From contig JBDUDR010000034.1 of NCBI GenBank assembly GCA_040002845.1, positions 1 through 21,595 of the forward strand: 21,595 nt of DNA. Reading direction: 5' to 3'. How positions within the stretch are numbered: the stretch's first letter is position 1; each line of letters begins with the position of its first letter. The notes below the pieces were generated by a model that saw nothing but the letters and a program-made list of their open reading frames with translations, made no database searches and was not told the origin of the DNA. Position numbers and translations under genes: made by a program. Positions 1 through 7,175 of this stretch are shown here, piece after piece. The DNA is from JBDUDR01 sp040002845 (GTDB lineage: Bacteria > Actinomycetota > Actinomycetes > Propionibacteriales > Nocardioidaceae).

Positions 1-66
1 CACATCGAGACCGTTCTGTTCGATCGAGAACGTACCCGATTCGGTCACCATCGGATCTGCACTCAT
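1..66 (-). CDS. N-terminus of a probable NCS1-family nucleobase permease (partial, runs off the window)
   Basis: An ATG at 66 opens a minus-strand frame of 22 codons that stays open to the window edge. Its ATGA overlaps the stop codon of the purine nucleoside phosphorylase gene, so the two are translationally coupled. The peptide contains FSIEQNGLDV, which resembles the short cytoplasmic lead-in of NCS1 cytosine/purine/allantoin permeases (usually IEQ.G.D.VPE..R). A permease that imports purine bases or nucleosides next to a phosphorylase makes pathway sense. Only 22 residues are visible, so this is a motif-plus-context guess. Confidence 0.45.
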   Translation of the reverse strand, partial: MSADPMVTESGTFSIEQNGLDV

Positions 67-887
67 GTGAGTCCCTCCCTCATCACGGTCGCGATCACCG
101 GTGCCAGCCGTTTGGCCGCTTCAGCTCCGATGGCGACGACCTGCTCCGGGTCGATCCCATCCGGACTGCCTTCGATCGCGGTGACCACCGAGACTCCAAG
201 CAGTTCGACATTCAATTCTCTCGCGGCGATCGCCTCGAGGACAGTAGACATCCCGAGAATGTCCGCACCCAGCTTGCGGAGCGCCAACGCCTCGGCCCAT
301 GTCTCGAACTGTGGCCCTGGCAGCATCGCGTAAACACCTTCCCGCAGGTCGGGGTCTGCCAGCTGGGCGATCCGCCGCAGCCGCGGCGACCAGGCATCCG
401 TGAGGTCGAGGAACCTCGCGCCCACCAAGGGCGAGGTCCCGCTGAGGTTGAGATGGTCGCCAACGAGCACACCCGTGCCAAGCAACCAGTCCTCTCGCAG
501 CGAGCCATTCGCGTTCGTGAGTACGCCGAGCCGGCATCCCGCGGCTGCGGCGGTACGCACCGCGTGGGCGACCGACGCCGGCCCGTGACCCTCGTACAGG
601 TGGGTCCGGCCGGCGAAGACCACGACGGGATGGCCGTCGACCGCGATCGAGTGGATCTGGTTGACGTGGCCCTCAGCGACGGGGGCGAGGAATCCGGGCA
701 GGGACTCCATCGCGATGACGTCGTGAGCTTCACCGATTGCGTCAGCGGCGGCCGCCCAGCCGGATCCGAGGACCACGAACGCCTCGTACCTGTCGACTCC
801 GGTCAGGGTGCGCAGCCGATCCGCGGCCTGGCCGGCCAAAGCGTACGGATCGACCGGCGATGGATCGGCACCACGATCCGCGCTCAC
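63..887 (-). CDS. Purine nucleoside phosphorylase (trimeric PNP/MTAP family)
   Basis: This is a cytoplasmic enzyme that should split purine nucleosides with phosphate into base and ribose-1-phosphate for salvage. The 274 residues match the trimeric PNP length. Visible motifs are the phosphate-binding GSG (41-43), GRTHLYEGH (93-101, with the Arg and His expected at the phosphate/ribose site), TNANGSL (125-130), PGPQFET (190-196, Glu195 for the base) and GMSTVLEAIAAR (212-223). Two deviations stand out. The Asn that follows the SLVT/SLIT strand in 6-oxopurine-specific PNPs is Ala (VVTA, 234-237), and the usual VPE is VLE. Substrate preference may therefore differ from guanosine/inosine. The start is GTG, 36 bases after the ThrE stop, and the gene overlaps the downstream permease. 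A second, non-standard PNP paralogue is possible. Confidence 0.88.
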   Translation of the reverse strand: MSADRGADPSPVDPYALAGQAADRLRTLTGVDRYEAFVVLGSGWAAAADAIGEAHDVIAMESLPGFLAPVAEGHVNQIHSIAVDGHPVVVFAGRTHLYEGHGPASVAHAVRTAAAAGCRLGVLTNANGSLREDWLLGTGVLVGDHLNLSGTSPLVGARFLDLTDAWSPRLRRIAQLADPDLREGVYAMLPGPQFETWAEALALRKLGADILGMSTVLEAIAARELNVELLGVSVVTAIEGSPDGIDPEQVVAIGAEAAKRLAPVIATVMREGLT

Positions 888-923
888 GCCCGCAGCGTAC
901 CGCTGAGCAGGTGGCGTGATTCG

Positions 924-2264
924 CTACGTTCCGCGTGCGCGGCGGGCGGCCCTGCGCTCGGCACGAGCGCTGCGGGGACGGAACGGCCCCACCAGCCGGG
1001 GACCGGCCAGTCTGGTCTCCATCCGGCGCGCCTCTCGCTTGAGTGGTTGGGCGATGTACTCGCCGAGCAGCACTCCAGCGGCCAGGCCGACGGCGATGGT
1101 GGCAGCGGTTGCGAAGCTGATCAGGCCGACGATGTTGCCCTTGGACAGCTGGAACAGCGCCTTGTAGATGGTCAGTCCGGGCAGCAGCGGAACAATCCCA
1201 GCGACCACCACCACCAGAGGCGGAACGCGTACGCGACCGGCCAGCGAGTAGCTGAAGACCCCGACCGCGATGGCAGCGATCGCGGAGGCCCACGCGATGC
1301 CGAAGCCCCATTCGACGGTAGCCAGGTAGACCGCGGTCCCGAGCAGGCCGACTATCGAGCTCGGTAGCAGCGAACGCAGCGGGGCGTAGCAGGCGTACGA
1401 GAATGCCGCGGCGGTTAGAGCGCCGCCGAGCAAGCTCAGAGGCCAGTCCGAGATGTGGGAGATGTAGACCTCGATCTGCAGGTCCTGGCCGATCTTGTCG
1501 CCAAAGGTCAGACCACCGCTTACCCCGGCGATGACGCCCCCGGTGAGCAACATAGCCTCGAGGGACCGTGCGGTTGCGGTTACGTAGAAACCCGTCAGCG
1601 CATCTTGGATCGCGCCCACCAGTGCGATCCCGGCCAGCAGCACGATGATCCCCGACCCGATCACCAGTGACGGATCGGCTCGTACATGCATGGCATGCAA
1701 GGAGATCGCCAGTACCGAGACGAACAGCGCCCCCGCCACCTGCTGGTAGAAGGCCGGCCACCGCGTTCTCGACATCAGTTTGTTGATCCGGTCGATGCCG
1801 GCTGCTCCGAGAAAAGCGGCGAGCACGACCAGCCAGGTTCCTCCGATCACCAGGGCCGCCCCGGCGGCCATGAATCCCAGCGCGAACGTAACGGACCAGC
1901 GCGGGTACGGGTGAGCCGCGGACGTGATGGTCGACAACCGACGCCTGGCCTCGGGCATCTCGACCTCACCACGGCTCAGCTCGCGGACCAGCTGGTCGAC
2001 GTCTGCGAGCCGGGAGTAGTCGCGGCTGCGATAGGCGACCTGGCGTACCTGAGTCGTCGGAGGCGCATCGGGCGCGGGTTGGTACGACACCGACAGCGCA
2101 TCGAAATTGACGTCCACCGCGCAACCCCGCAGTCCGCTGGCGGCCGTGACCGAGAGCATCGTGGCCTGGGTGTCGGCGGCGCCGGCTCCGCTCGAGAGCA
2201 CGACCTCGCCGACCCGCAGGGCGAGGTCGAGTGCGAGATAGACGTCCCGTGGCTCCAACGGCAT
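924..2264 (-). CDS. ThrE-type threonine/serine exporter family membrane protein
   Basis: This is a polytopic inner-membrane protein of the ThrE family (DUF1212-like N-terminal domain followed by a DUF3815-like domain), known for exporting threonine, serine and small peptides. The family signature SSGAGAADTQATM lies near the N-terminus, followed by a soluble segment of about 100 residues and then roughly ten hydrophobic helices. The C-terminal tail is very Arg/Ala-rich (about 30 residues) and probably cytoplasmic. The frame is open back to a TTG at 2375, but codons above about 2290 are AT-rich and unlike the family. I chose the ATG at 2264 (MPLEPRDVYLALDLAL), eight residues before the conserved helix; a GTG at 2285 is the alternative. 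It probably leads an operon with the PNP and permease genes. Substrate is inferred from the family only. Confidence 0.85.
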   Translation of the reverse strand: MPLEPRDVYLALDLALRVGEVVLSSGAGAADTQATMLSVTAASGLRGCAVDVNFDALSVSYQPAPDAPPTTQVRQVAYRSRDYSRLADVDQLVRELSRGEVEMPEARRRLSTITSAAHPYPRWSVTFALGFMAAGAALVIGGTWLVVLAAFLGAAGIDRINKLMSRTRWPAFYQQVAGALFVSVLAISLHAMHVRADPSLVIGSGIIVLLAGIALVGAIQDALTGFYVTATARSLEAMLLTGGVIAGVSGGLTFGDKIGQDLQIEVYISHISDWPLSLLGGALTAAAFSYACYAPLRSLLPSSIVGLLGTAVYLATVEWGFGIAWASAIAAIAVGVFSYSLAGRVRVPPLVVVVAGIVPLLPGLTIYKALFQLSKGNIVGLISFATAATIAVGLAAGVLLGEYIAQPLKREARRMETRLAGPRLVGPFRPRSARAERRAARRARGT

Positions 2265-2368
2265 CGGACCATGGTGACGGTCCACGCCAACCCGACGCAA
2301 AACGAGAGTCGCCCCGGCATTCGCTACACAGAGTAATTCCCAAAAAATAAGGAGAAATGGCGTTTCTA

Positions 2369-2398
2369 CCGACAATACGTCGCACAGCGGTCTGTAAT
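2369..2398 (+). promoter_or_regulatory. Candidate promoter for the DUF1800/DUF1501 pair
   Basis: CCGACA (2369-2374) and TGTAAT (2393-2398) are separated by 18 bases, in the unusually AT-rich gap between the divergent ThrE and DUF1800 genes. Transcription would begin near 2405, about 30 bases before the chosen start. Each box departs from the consensus, so this is only a candidate. Confidence 0.3.
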
Positions 2399-2422
2399 GG
2401 ATCTACTACGCAGTGTGGTTCG

Positions 2423-2428
2423 AGGAGG
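2423..2428 (+). promoter_or_regulatory. Ribosome binding site that fixes the DUF1800 start
   Basis: A perfect AGGAGG lies five bases before the GTG at 2434. The frame could also open at a GTG at 2413, but that codon has no such site and would place the AGGAGG inside the coding sequence. The site therefore favours 2434. Confidence 0.6.
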
Positions 2429-2433
2429 AGTTC

Positions 2434-3858
2434 GTGGACGCAGCGGCGCGACACCTGCTGAACAGGTTCAGCTACGGCATCACTCCAGCTCTTGCGCACG
2501 AATGCACATCCCATGGCGGGTCTCACCACTGGCTGGAGCACCAGATGAGACCCCACAAGATCCGTGACGAGTTCGCGAATGGGCTCACGCATTGGTACAA
2601 GACGCGCAGCTACAGCCCACACGAGCTGTGGCAGCACGTGCAGCACGGCAACTTCACCGGCTGGGATGTCAATGCCGACCTGGCCCGCTGGACGTTGCTG
2701 CGCCGGATCTACAGCCGACGACAACTGCTGGAGGTGATGACCGAGTTCTGGTCGAACCTGCTCCACGTGCCGGTGCCGGACGAGAAGGCCTGGCCGCATC
2801 GGCGTGGGTACGACCTGATAATCCGGCACCACGCCCTCGGCAGGTTCGACAAGATGCTCCATGCTGCGATCACTCACCCGGCCATGGGCTGTTACCTCGA
2901 CAACGCCGAGTCCACGAGAGTGAACCCGAACGAGAACCTGGGTCGCGAGCTTCTCGAGCTGCACACCGTCGGCCGGCTCGCGGGCTACAGCGAAGCGGAT
3001 GTCAAGCAGTCGGCGCAGATCCTCACCGGGTACCGAGTGGACATGTGGCACACCTGGAAGCCCTACTACTCACCGGCCGACCACCACGTCGGCAAGGTGG
3101 GGATCCTGGGGTTCCACAGTGCCAACCGCAAGCACGACGGCCGTCCGGTCACCGCTGCGTACCTCAACTACCTGGCCCATCACCCGCTGACCGCGCGGCG
3201 GATCGCGTTGCGGCTGGCTACCAGGTTCATCTCTGACGAGCCCTCGCCACACGTGGTGGCCGACATCGCGAAGGTCTTCCATCACTCCGGGACCGACATC
3301 AAGGCGACGCTGCGGGCCCTGGTCAAGCATCGCGAGTTCAAACGCTCGGCGGGAGCGAAGACTCGCACGCCGAGCGAGGATCTGGTGGCCACCATGCGCG
3401 TCGCCGGGGTTCGAGCCAAGAAGCCTTCAGGTAAGGACTCGGACTTCGCCACCGCCGTGCTCTACCAGGCGGAGGTGATGGGGCAGAAGCCGTTCAACTG
3501 GCCACGTCCCGACGGTTTCCCGGATGCCGCGCAGACCTGGTCATCGGTGAGCAGGGTGCTGGGCTCGTGGAGCGTCCACCACAACATTGCGGGTGGCTGG
3601 TACCCGACGACCGCCGTGCACTACCGGACACCTAAGGAATGGATGCCACGGTTGCCTGCCCGGTTCGACGAGGTGCTTGACCTTGTCTCGCGGCAGATCC
3701 TGGCCCGGCCCGCCAGCGACAGCCTGCTGCAAGCTGCGTGCATCGCCACCGAGATCAAACGTCACGAGCGGATCACCCAAGACCACCCGTTGCTGGTCTG
3801 GAAGATGCCGCGACTTCTGCACACCGTCCTGGACACCCCGACTCACATGACTAGGTGA
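2434..3858 (+). CDS. DUF1800 family protein, first gene of a DUF1800-DUF1501 pair
   Basis: The protein has 474 residues from the GTG chosen by its AGGAGG. It begins with the family hallmark ARHLLNRFSYG, then a long helical body with the conserved stretches MTEFWSNLLHVPV, NENLGRELLELHTVG and YSEADVKQSAQILTGYRV, and GILGFHSANRKHDGRPV in the middle. The C-terminal part carries KPFNWPRPDGFPDAAQTWSS, as in other DUF1800 proteins. The biochemical function of the family is unknown; it is widely found beside DUF1501 genes, as here (7-base gap). I see no signal peptide, so it may act in the cytoplasm or be carried out with its partner. Confidence in the family is high; no function is claimed. Confidence 0.9.
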   Translation: MDAAARHLLNRFSYGITPALAHECTSHGGSHHWLEHQMRPHKIRDEFANGLTHWYKTRSYSPHELWQHVQHGNFTGWDVNADLARWTLLRRIYSRRQLLEVMTEFWSNLLHVPVPDEKAWPHRRGYDLIIRHHALGRFDKMLHAAITHPAMGCYLDNAESTRVNPNENLGRELLELHTVGRLAGYSEADVKQSAQILTGYRVDMWHTWKPYYSPADHHVGKVGILGFHSANRKHDGRPVTAAYLNYLAHHPLTARRIALRLATRFISDEPSPHVVADIAKVFHHSGTDIKATLRALVKHREFKRSAGAKTRTPSEDLVATMRVAGVRAKKPSGKDSDFATAVLYQAEVMGQKPFNWPRPDGFPDAAQTWSSVSRVLGSWSVHHNIAGGWYPTTAVHYRTPKEWMPRLPARFDEVLDLVSRQILARPASDSLLQAACIATEIKRHERITQDHPLLVWKMPRLLHTVLDTPTHMTR

Positions 3859-3865
3859 GGTAGGC

Positions 3866-5155
3866 ATGGCAGATCAAGTCTTGCAAGGCGGCCAGGGCTG
3901 CCCCGAGTGCCAGGCCGCGTCCGGCCTGGAGCGACGGCGTTTCCTCGGGCTAGCCGTAGCGGCTGGCGTCACGACATGGGCTGGTGTGACCGGAACCGTG
4001 TTCCGCGAGGTGGCGCTGGCGGCCGGCGGCTCCGCCGACAATGTCCTGATCGTGGTCAGCCTGCGGGGCGGTGCCGACGGCTTATCCCTTATCGTGCCGC
4101 ACGGAGATCCCGGCTATCTGCAGGCGCGGCCTCGGATCGCCATCCCGGCCAACCGGCTGGTCGCGTCCAATGCGATGTTCGGGCTGCATCCGAAGATGGC
4201 GCCTCTGGCGCCGATGTGGAACCAGGGCACGTTCGGGGCCGTGCACGCAGTCGGGCTCCCCCATCCCAACCGGTCCCACTTCTCTGCGATGGAGGAGATC
4301 GAGGATGCGGACCCCGGTTCGTCGGAACGGCGTGGCTGGCTCAATCGGATGATCGGGCTGGACCACGACCGGCGGCCACAGCAGGCCGTGCAGATGGGGG
4401 CTTCGCTGGTCCCGACATCGCTGTACGGTCCGCAACCGGTGCTCGCCACGACTCGGCTGAAAGACCTGCAGATGCCGGGCCCGAGTGATCCCGAGGGGCA
4501 CCGGCGCACGGTGCGGGCCAGGCATCAGCTGTGGGACGACAAGCACGGTGCGCTGGGCCGTGGCGCCCGCTCGGCGATGAAGGTGGTGGACTCGCTGGCG
4601 CGGCTCGCAGGAAGCACCGCGCCTCCGCACAACGGTGCCAAGTATCCCGATGGAGACTTCGGTCGCTCGCTGGCTCAAACGGCCACCATGCTGCGAGCTG
4701 ACGTGGGCGCGGAAGTGGTCACCATCGATTACGGCAACTGGGACATGCATGTCGGGCTGGGCACGATGGAGTGGGGCGCCATGCTCAACACCGTCGATGA
4801 GTTCGCCCACGGGATGGCGGCCTTCTTCAAGGACCTCGGTGGCCTCGCGTCGAAGGTCACAGTGGTGACGCTGAGTGAGTTCGGCCGGCGGGTGGAGGAG
4901 AACGGCGACTACGGGCTCGACCATGGGTACGGCAACGTGATGCTGATGTTCGGTGCTGGTGTGGCTGGTGGCAAGGTTCATGGCAGCTGGCCGGGACTGA
5001 GCGCCGGCAAGCTGATCGACGGCGACCTGGCCGTGACACATGACTATCGCAGCGTGCTCTCGGAGGTTTTGAAGGCGCGGTTCCCCGCACTGAACCTGAG
5101 CAGGGTCTTCCCCAACTTCAAACCGGAGCACATCGGCAGCATGAAGTCCTCCTGA
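3866..5155 (+). CDS. DUF1501 family protein with Tat signal, partner of DUF1800
   Basis: The protein has 429 residues. A twin-arginine signal is clear: LERRRFLGLAVAAG around residues 22-35, followed by a hydrophobic segment. The mature part opens with VSLRGGADGLSLIVPH and continues through HPNRSHFSAMEEIEDADPG, YGNWDMHVGLG, VTLSEFGRR and DHGYGNVMLMFG. These are the metal-site-like Asp/His/Glu blocks of DUF1501, a relative of the sulfatase/alkaline phosphatase fold. Export by Tat implies a folded, possibly metal-loaded protein outside the membrane. It sits seven bases after the DUF1800 gene, so the two should be one transcript. Substrate and reaction are unknown. Its stop codon lies two bases before the first unit of the left repeat cluster. 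Confidence 0.9.
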   Translation: MADQVLQGGQGCPECQAASGLERRRFLGLAVAAGVTTWAGVTGTVFREVALAAGGSADNVLIVVSLRGGADGLSLIVPHGDPGYLQARPRIAIPANRLVASNAMFGLHPKMAPLAPMWNQGTFGAVHAVGLPHPNRSHFSAMEEIEDADPGSSERRGWLNRMIGLDHDRRPQQAVQMGASLVPTSLYGPQPVLATTRLKDLQMPGPSDPEGHRRTVRARHQLWDDKHGALGRGARSAMKVVDSLARLAGSTAPPHNGAKYPDGDFGRSLAQTATMLRADVGAEVVTIDYGNWDMHVGLGTMEWGAMLNTVDEFAHGMAAFFKDLGGLASKVTVVTLSEFGRRVEENGDYGLDHGYGNVMLMFGAGVAGGKVHGSWPGLSAGKLIDGDLAVTHDYRSVLSEVLKARFPALNLSRVFPNFKPEHIGSMKSS

Positions 5156-5157
5156 CC

Positions 5158-5218
5158 CGCGATCCGACACTTATTCCGCGCGATCCGACACTTATTCCCG
5201 CCGATCCGACGGTTGCTC
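5158..5218 (+). repeat. Left cluster of three 21-bp-period repeats
   Basis: Units start at 5158, 5179 and 5200. The first two are identical over CGCGATCCGACACTTATTC; the third keeps CGATCCGAC and then diverges. The cluster begins two bases after the DUF1501 stop. The same unit recurs in opposite orientation at 7086-7146, also as three units with the innermost one degraded. Two helical turns per unit suggests a protein-binding array. See the matching right cluster. Confidence 0.9.
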
Positions 5219-5334
5219 GAGCGCCTGCTGGAGTACGACGGGCCGGAAGGCACGTGATCGCGAATGGCACGCTGACCATGGACATCCCGGGTAGCAGGCG
5301 CAAGGATCGATGAGACGCTCCTGGGAGGGACTCC

Positions 5335-6519
5335 ATGACACTTCGTGCACGCATCCTCGCCCTCGCGGCCACGCTGAGCCTGGTCGTCGTACCGCTCGCC
5401 GGGGGGACAGCGGAGGCAAAGCCGAGGCCCGCCAAACCGGTCACGGTGATGACCCGCAACCTCTATCTAGGCGCGGACATCAACCGCCCGGTGGAGGCTG
5501 CACTCACGGCCGAGGCCGAGGGCAAGACGCCCCAGGAGATCCTGGTCGCGCTCGGCAACGCGACGTACGTGACCCGGGCGATCGTGGACCAGACCAGCTT
5601 CCCGGTACGGGCACAACTGCTGGCCGGCGAGATCACCAGCACCGAGCCGGACCTCATCGGGCTCCAGGAGGTCGCCTTGTGGCGGTCCGGACCGCTCCAG
5701 CTCGACCAGGTCGGGGTACCGAACGCGACGACCGTCGACTACGACTTCCTGCAGATCCTGCTCCACGCCCTGGCCGCACGCGGGGAGCAGTACACCGCCG
5801 TGTCGATCGGTAACCGGGCCGACGTCGAGGCGCCCAGCTTCACCGGCAGCCCGTTCGACGGAACCATGGGCGCGGACGCTCGCGACGTCCGGCTGACCAT
5901 GCGTGACGTGGTGCTGATGCACGTCGAGGACGGGCTGTCAGCGACCGGCACCGGGAACGCGATCTACGCCAACAACCTGTCTGTCACCGTCGCGGGGGTG
6001 ACCCTGCGCTTCGACCGCGGCTACCAGTGGGTCGATGTCCGGGCCGGCGCGACACGATTCCGGTTCGTCAACACTCACCTCGAGGCGTTCAGCTCCGACC
6101 TCGCACTGGCCCAGGCCCAGGAGCTCCTTGCGAACGCACCGGCGGCCGACCGCACCACCGTGTTCGTGTGTGACTGCAACTCCGACCCGCTCAACAACTC
6201 GATCAAGCCCATCGACCACGTGCCGCACAATGCGCCGTACAATCTGATCACCGGAGCCGGAGGGTTCACCGACGAATGGCTCCAGTTCGCGCCTGCCGAA
6301 GAGGGCTGGACGTCAGGCCTGTCCGAGCTGGTCAATGACCCGACCGCGGCCGGCTTCGACCACCGCATCGACATGGTCTTCGGACGTACGTCGAGTGGCG
6401 GCCCGCTGCGCGTGGACCGCGGCGAGGTCACCGGCACCGACGTGACCGACCGCGACCCTGCGACCGGACTCTGGCCGTCCGACCACGGCGGCGTCGTGCT
6501 GCGGCTCCGGGGACTGTGA
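5335..6519 (+). CDS. Secreted endonuclease/exonuclease/phosphatase (EEP) superfamily enzyme
   Basis: This 394-residue protein has a Sec signal peptide (hydrophobic core 7-23, likely cleavage after AEA at 28), so it acts outside the cell. The EEP fold motifs occur in order: MTRNLYLG (Asn42), LIGLQEV (metal-binding Glu112), a central strand with RDVVLMH (190-196), FVNTHLE (Asn246, His248), CDCNSD (Asp280, Asn282), DHRIDMVF (342-349) and WPSDHGGV (Asp383, His384). All expected catalytic residues are present, so it should be an active phosphoesterase. DNA, nucleotides, phosphoinositides or sphingomyelin-type lipids are all possible substrates. The start ATG is set by GGGAGGG six bases upstream. 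It stands alone on the plus strand, convergent with the DoxX gene, inside the repeat-bounded segment. Confidence 0.88.
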   Translation: MTLRARILALAATLSLVVVPLAGGTAEAKPRPAKPVTVMTRNLYLGADINRPVEAALTAEAEGKTPQEILVALGNATYVTRAIVDQTSFPVRAQLLAGEITSTEPDLIGLQEVALWRSGPLQLDQVGVPNATTVDYDFLQILLHALAARGEQYTAVSIGNRADVEAPSFTGSPFDGTMGADARDVRLTMRDVVLMHVEDGLSATGTGNAIYANNLSVTVAGVTLRFDRGYQWVDVRAGATRFRFVNTHLEAFSSDLALAQAQELLANAPAADRTTVFVCDCNSDPLNNSIKPIDHVPHNAPYNLITGAGGFTDEWLQFAPAEEGWTSGLSELVNDPTAAGFDHRIDMVFGRTSSGGPLRVDRGEVTGTDVTDRDPATGLWPSDHGGVVLRLRGL

Positions 6520-6526
6520 ACCCCGG
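6507..6526 (+). terminator. Weak hairpin at the end of the EEP gene
   Basis: CCGGGG (6507-6512) and CCCCGG (6521-6526) form a six-pair stem around an eight-base loop that contains the stop codon. The palindrome CCGGTACCGG (6523-6532) follows directly. There is no T-run. It lies between convergent genes 45 bases apart, where a terminator would be expected. Confidence 0.35.
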
Positions 6527-6564
6527 TACCGGCACGGCGTAGTGGGGCGCACGCGGCGCCGATG

Positions 6565-6978
6565 TCAGCGCAGGCCGAGCAGCGGACCGGTGAGGGTCAG
6601 GTCGATGCCCTCGAACGAGAACACCCACACGAAGGCCAGCGCCGCGCCAGCCAGCGAGATGTCCTTGGTGAACTGGACCATCTCCATCTGCTGTGCCGTG
6701 GCGTCGGTCTCGTTCCAGAACGCGTGCATCATGATGGCGGTGGGCACCAGGAAGATGACCAGCAGGATGGCGCCGAGGTCGCCCCAGAGCCCGAATAGCA
6801 CGGAGATGCCGCCGAGCGCGAGCAGCACCCCACCACCCTGCACCGCCAGCTTGGCCGAGGGCACGCCCTTGGACTCCGCGTATCCTGCCATCGCGGCGGT
6901 CTGCGTGAAGTGACCCACCGCCCCAGAGAGAAAGACAATCGAGAACAAGATCCGACCGATCAGCAGAACAACGTCCAT
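6565..6978 (-). CDS. DoxX family small membrane protein
   Basis: The protein has 137 residues and four hydrophobic helices in the DoxX arrangement. It begins MDVVLLIGRILFSIVFLSGAVGHF, which gives the first helix with the conserved R.L....F...G pattern, followed by a short loop and three further helices. DoxX proteins are integral membrane proteins linked in some species to redox homeostasis; the substrate is unknown. The frame is open to 7011, but ATG 6978 has GGAGG seven bases upstream, so I chose it. It is convergent with the secreted EEP gene and is the second gene inside the repeat-bounded segment. Confidence 0.82.
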   Translation of the reverse strand: MDVVLLIGRILFSIVFLSGAVGHFTQTAAMAGYAESKGVPSAKLAVQGGGVLLALGGISVLFGLWGDLGAILLVIFLVPTAIMMHAFWNETDATAQQMEMVQFTKDISLAGAALAFVWVFSFEGIDLTLTGPLLGLR

Positions 6979-7085
6979 GAAACGACCTCCATCGTTTGGG
7001 CTGAGCCGCATCCGCGCCTCGGCGCAACCCTAGTGTTGAAGGTTGAATCATCACACCCCTTCGTGGGGCAGTTTTCGTACCGTGC

Positions 7086-7146
7086 GAATCAAGGTTCGGA
7101 TTGCTGGAACAAGTGTCGGATCGCGCCGAATAAGTGTCGGATCGCG
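7086..7146 (-). repeat. Right cluster of three 21-bp-period repeats, inverted copy of the left one
   Basis: Read on the minus strand, the outermost unit (7146-7128) is identical to the left CGCGATCCGACACTTATTC, the middle one (7125-7107) has one change and the inner one (7104-7086) is degraded. The spacing is again 21 bases. The order of decay (outer intact, inner degraded) mirrors the left cluster, so the two form a symmetric inverted pair about 1.99 kb across. Confidence 0.9.
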
Positions 7147-7150
7147 GCAC

Positions 7151-7166
7151 GCGCCTGGTGGGGCGC
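7151..7166 (-). terminator. Possible hairpin downstream of the response regulator gene
   Basis: GCGCC (7151-7155) and GGCGC (7162-7166) can pair around a six-base loop, ten bases beyond the regulator stop on the minus strand. The stem is short and has no T-run. Confidence 0.22.
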
Positions 7167-7175
7167 CTACGGTTG

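Noticed and set aside
453..1367. Long plus-strand open frame antisense to the PNP and ThrE genes
   Set aside because: Low-complexity Asp/Gly/Gln/Arg composition of a GC-rich shadow frame; the opposite strand carries recognised families over the same bases.
2357..2461. A 34-codon plus-strand frame starting at an ATG behind AAGGAG, overlapping the DUF1800 start
   Set aside because: The ribosome site is only two bases from the ATG, the peptide is Arg/Ser/Thr-rich without recognisable features, and it runs out of frame through the well-supported DUF1800 start.
5210..5257. A short peptide frame ending RLLERLLEYDGPEGT after the left repeat cluster
   Set aside because: It looks like a protein C-terminus, but only 15 codons exist before it runs into the repeat units, and no source gene can be named.
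5221..5301. Nine-base inverted repeat GCGCCTGCT / AGCAGGCGC
   Set aside because: The arms are 63 bases apart with no further pairing, so a functional hairpin is unlikely and chance is sufficient.
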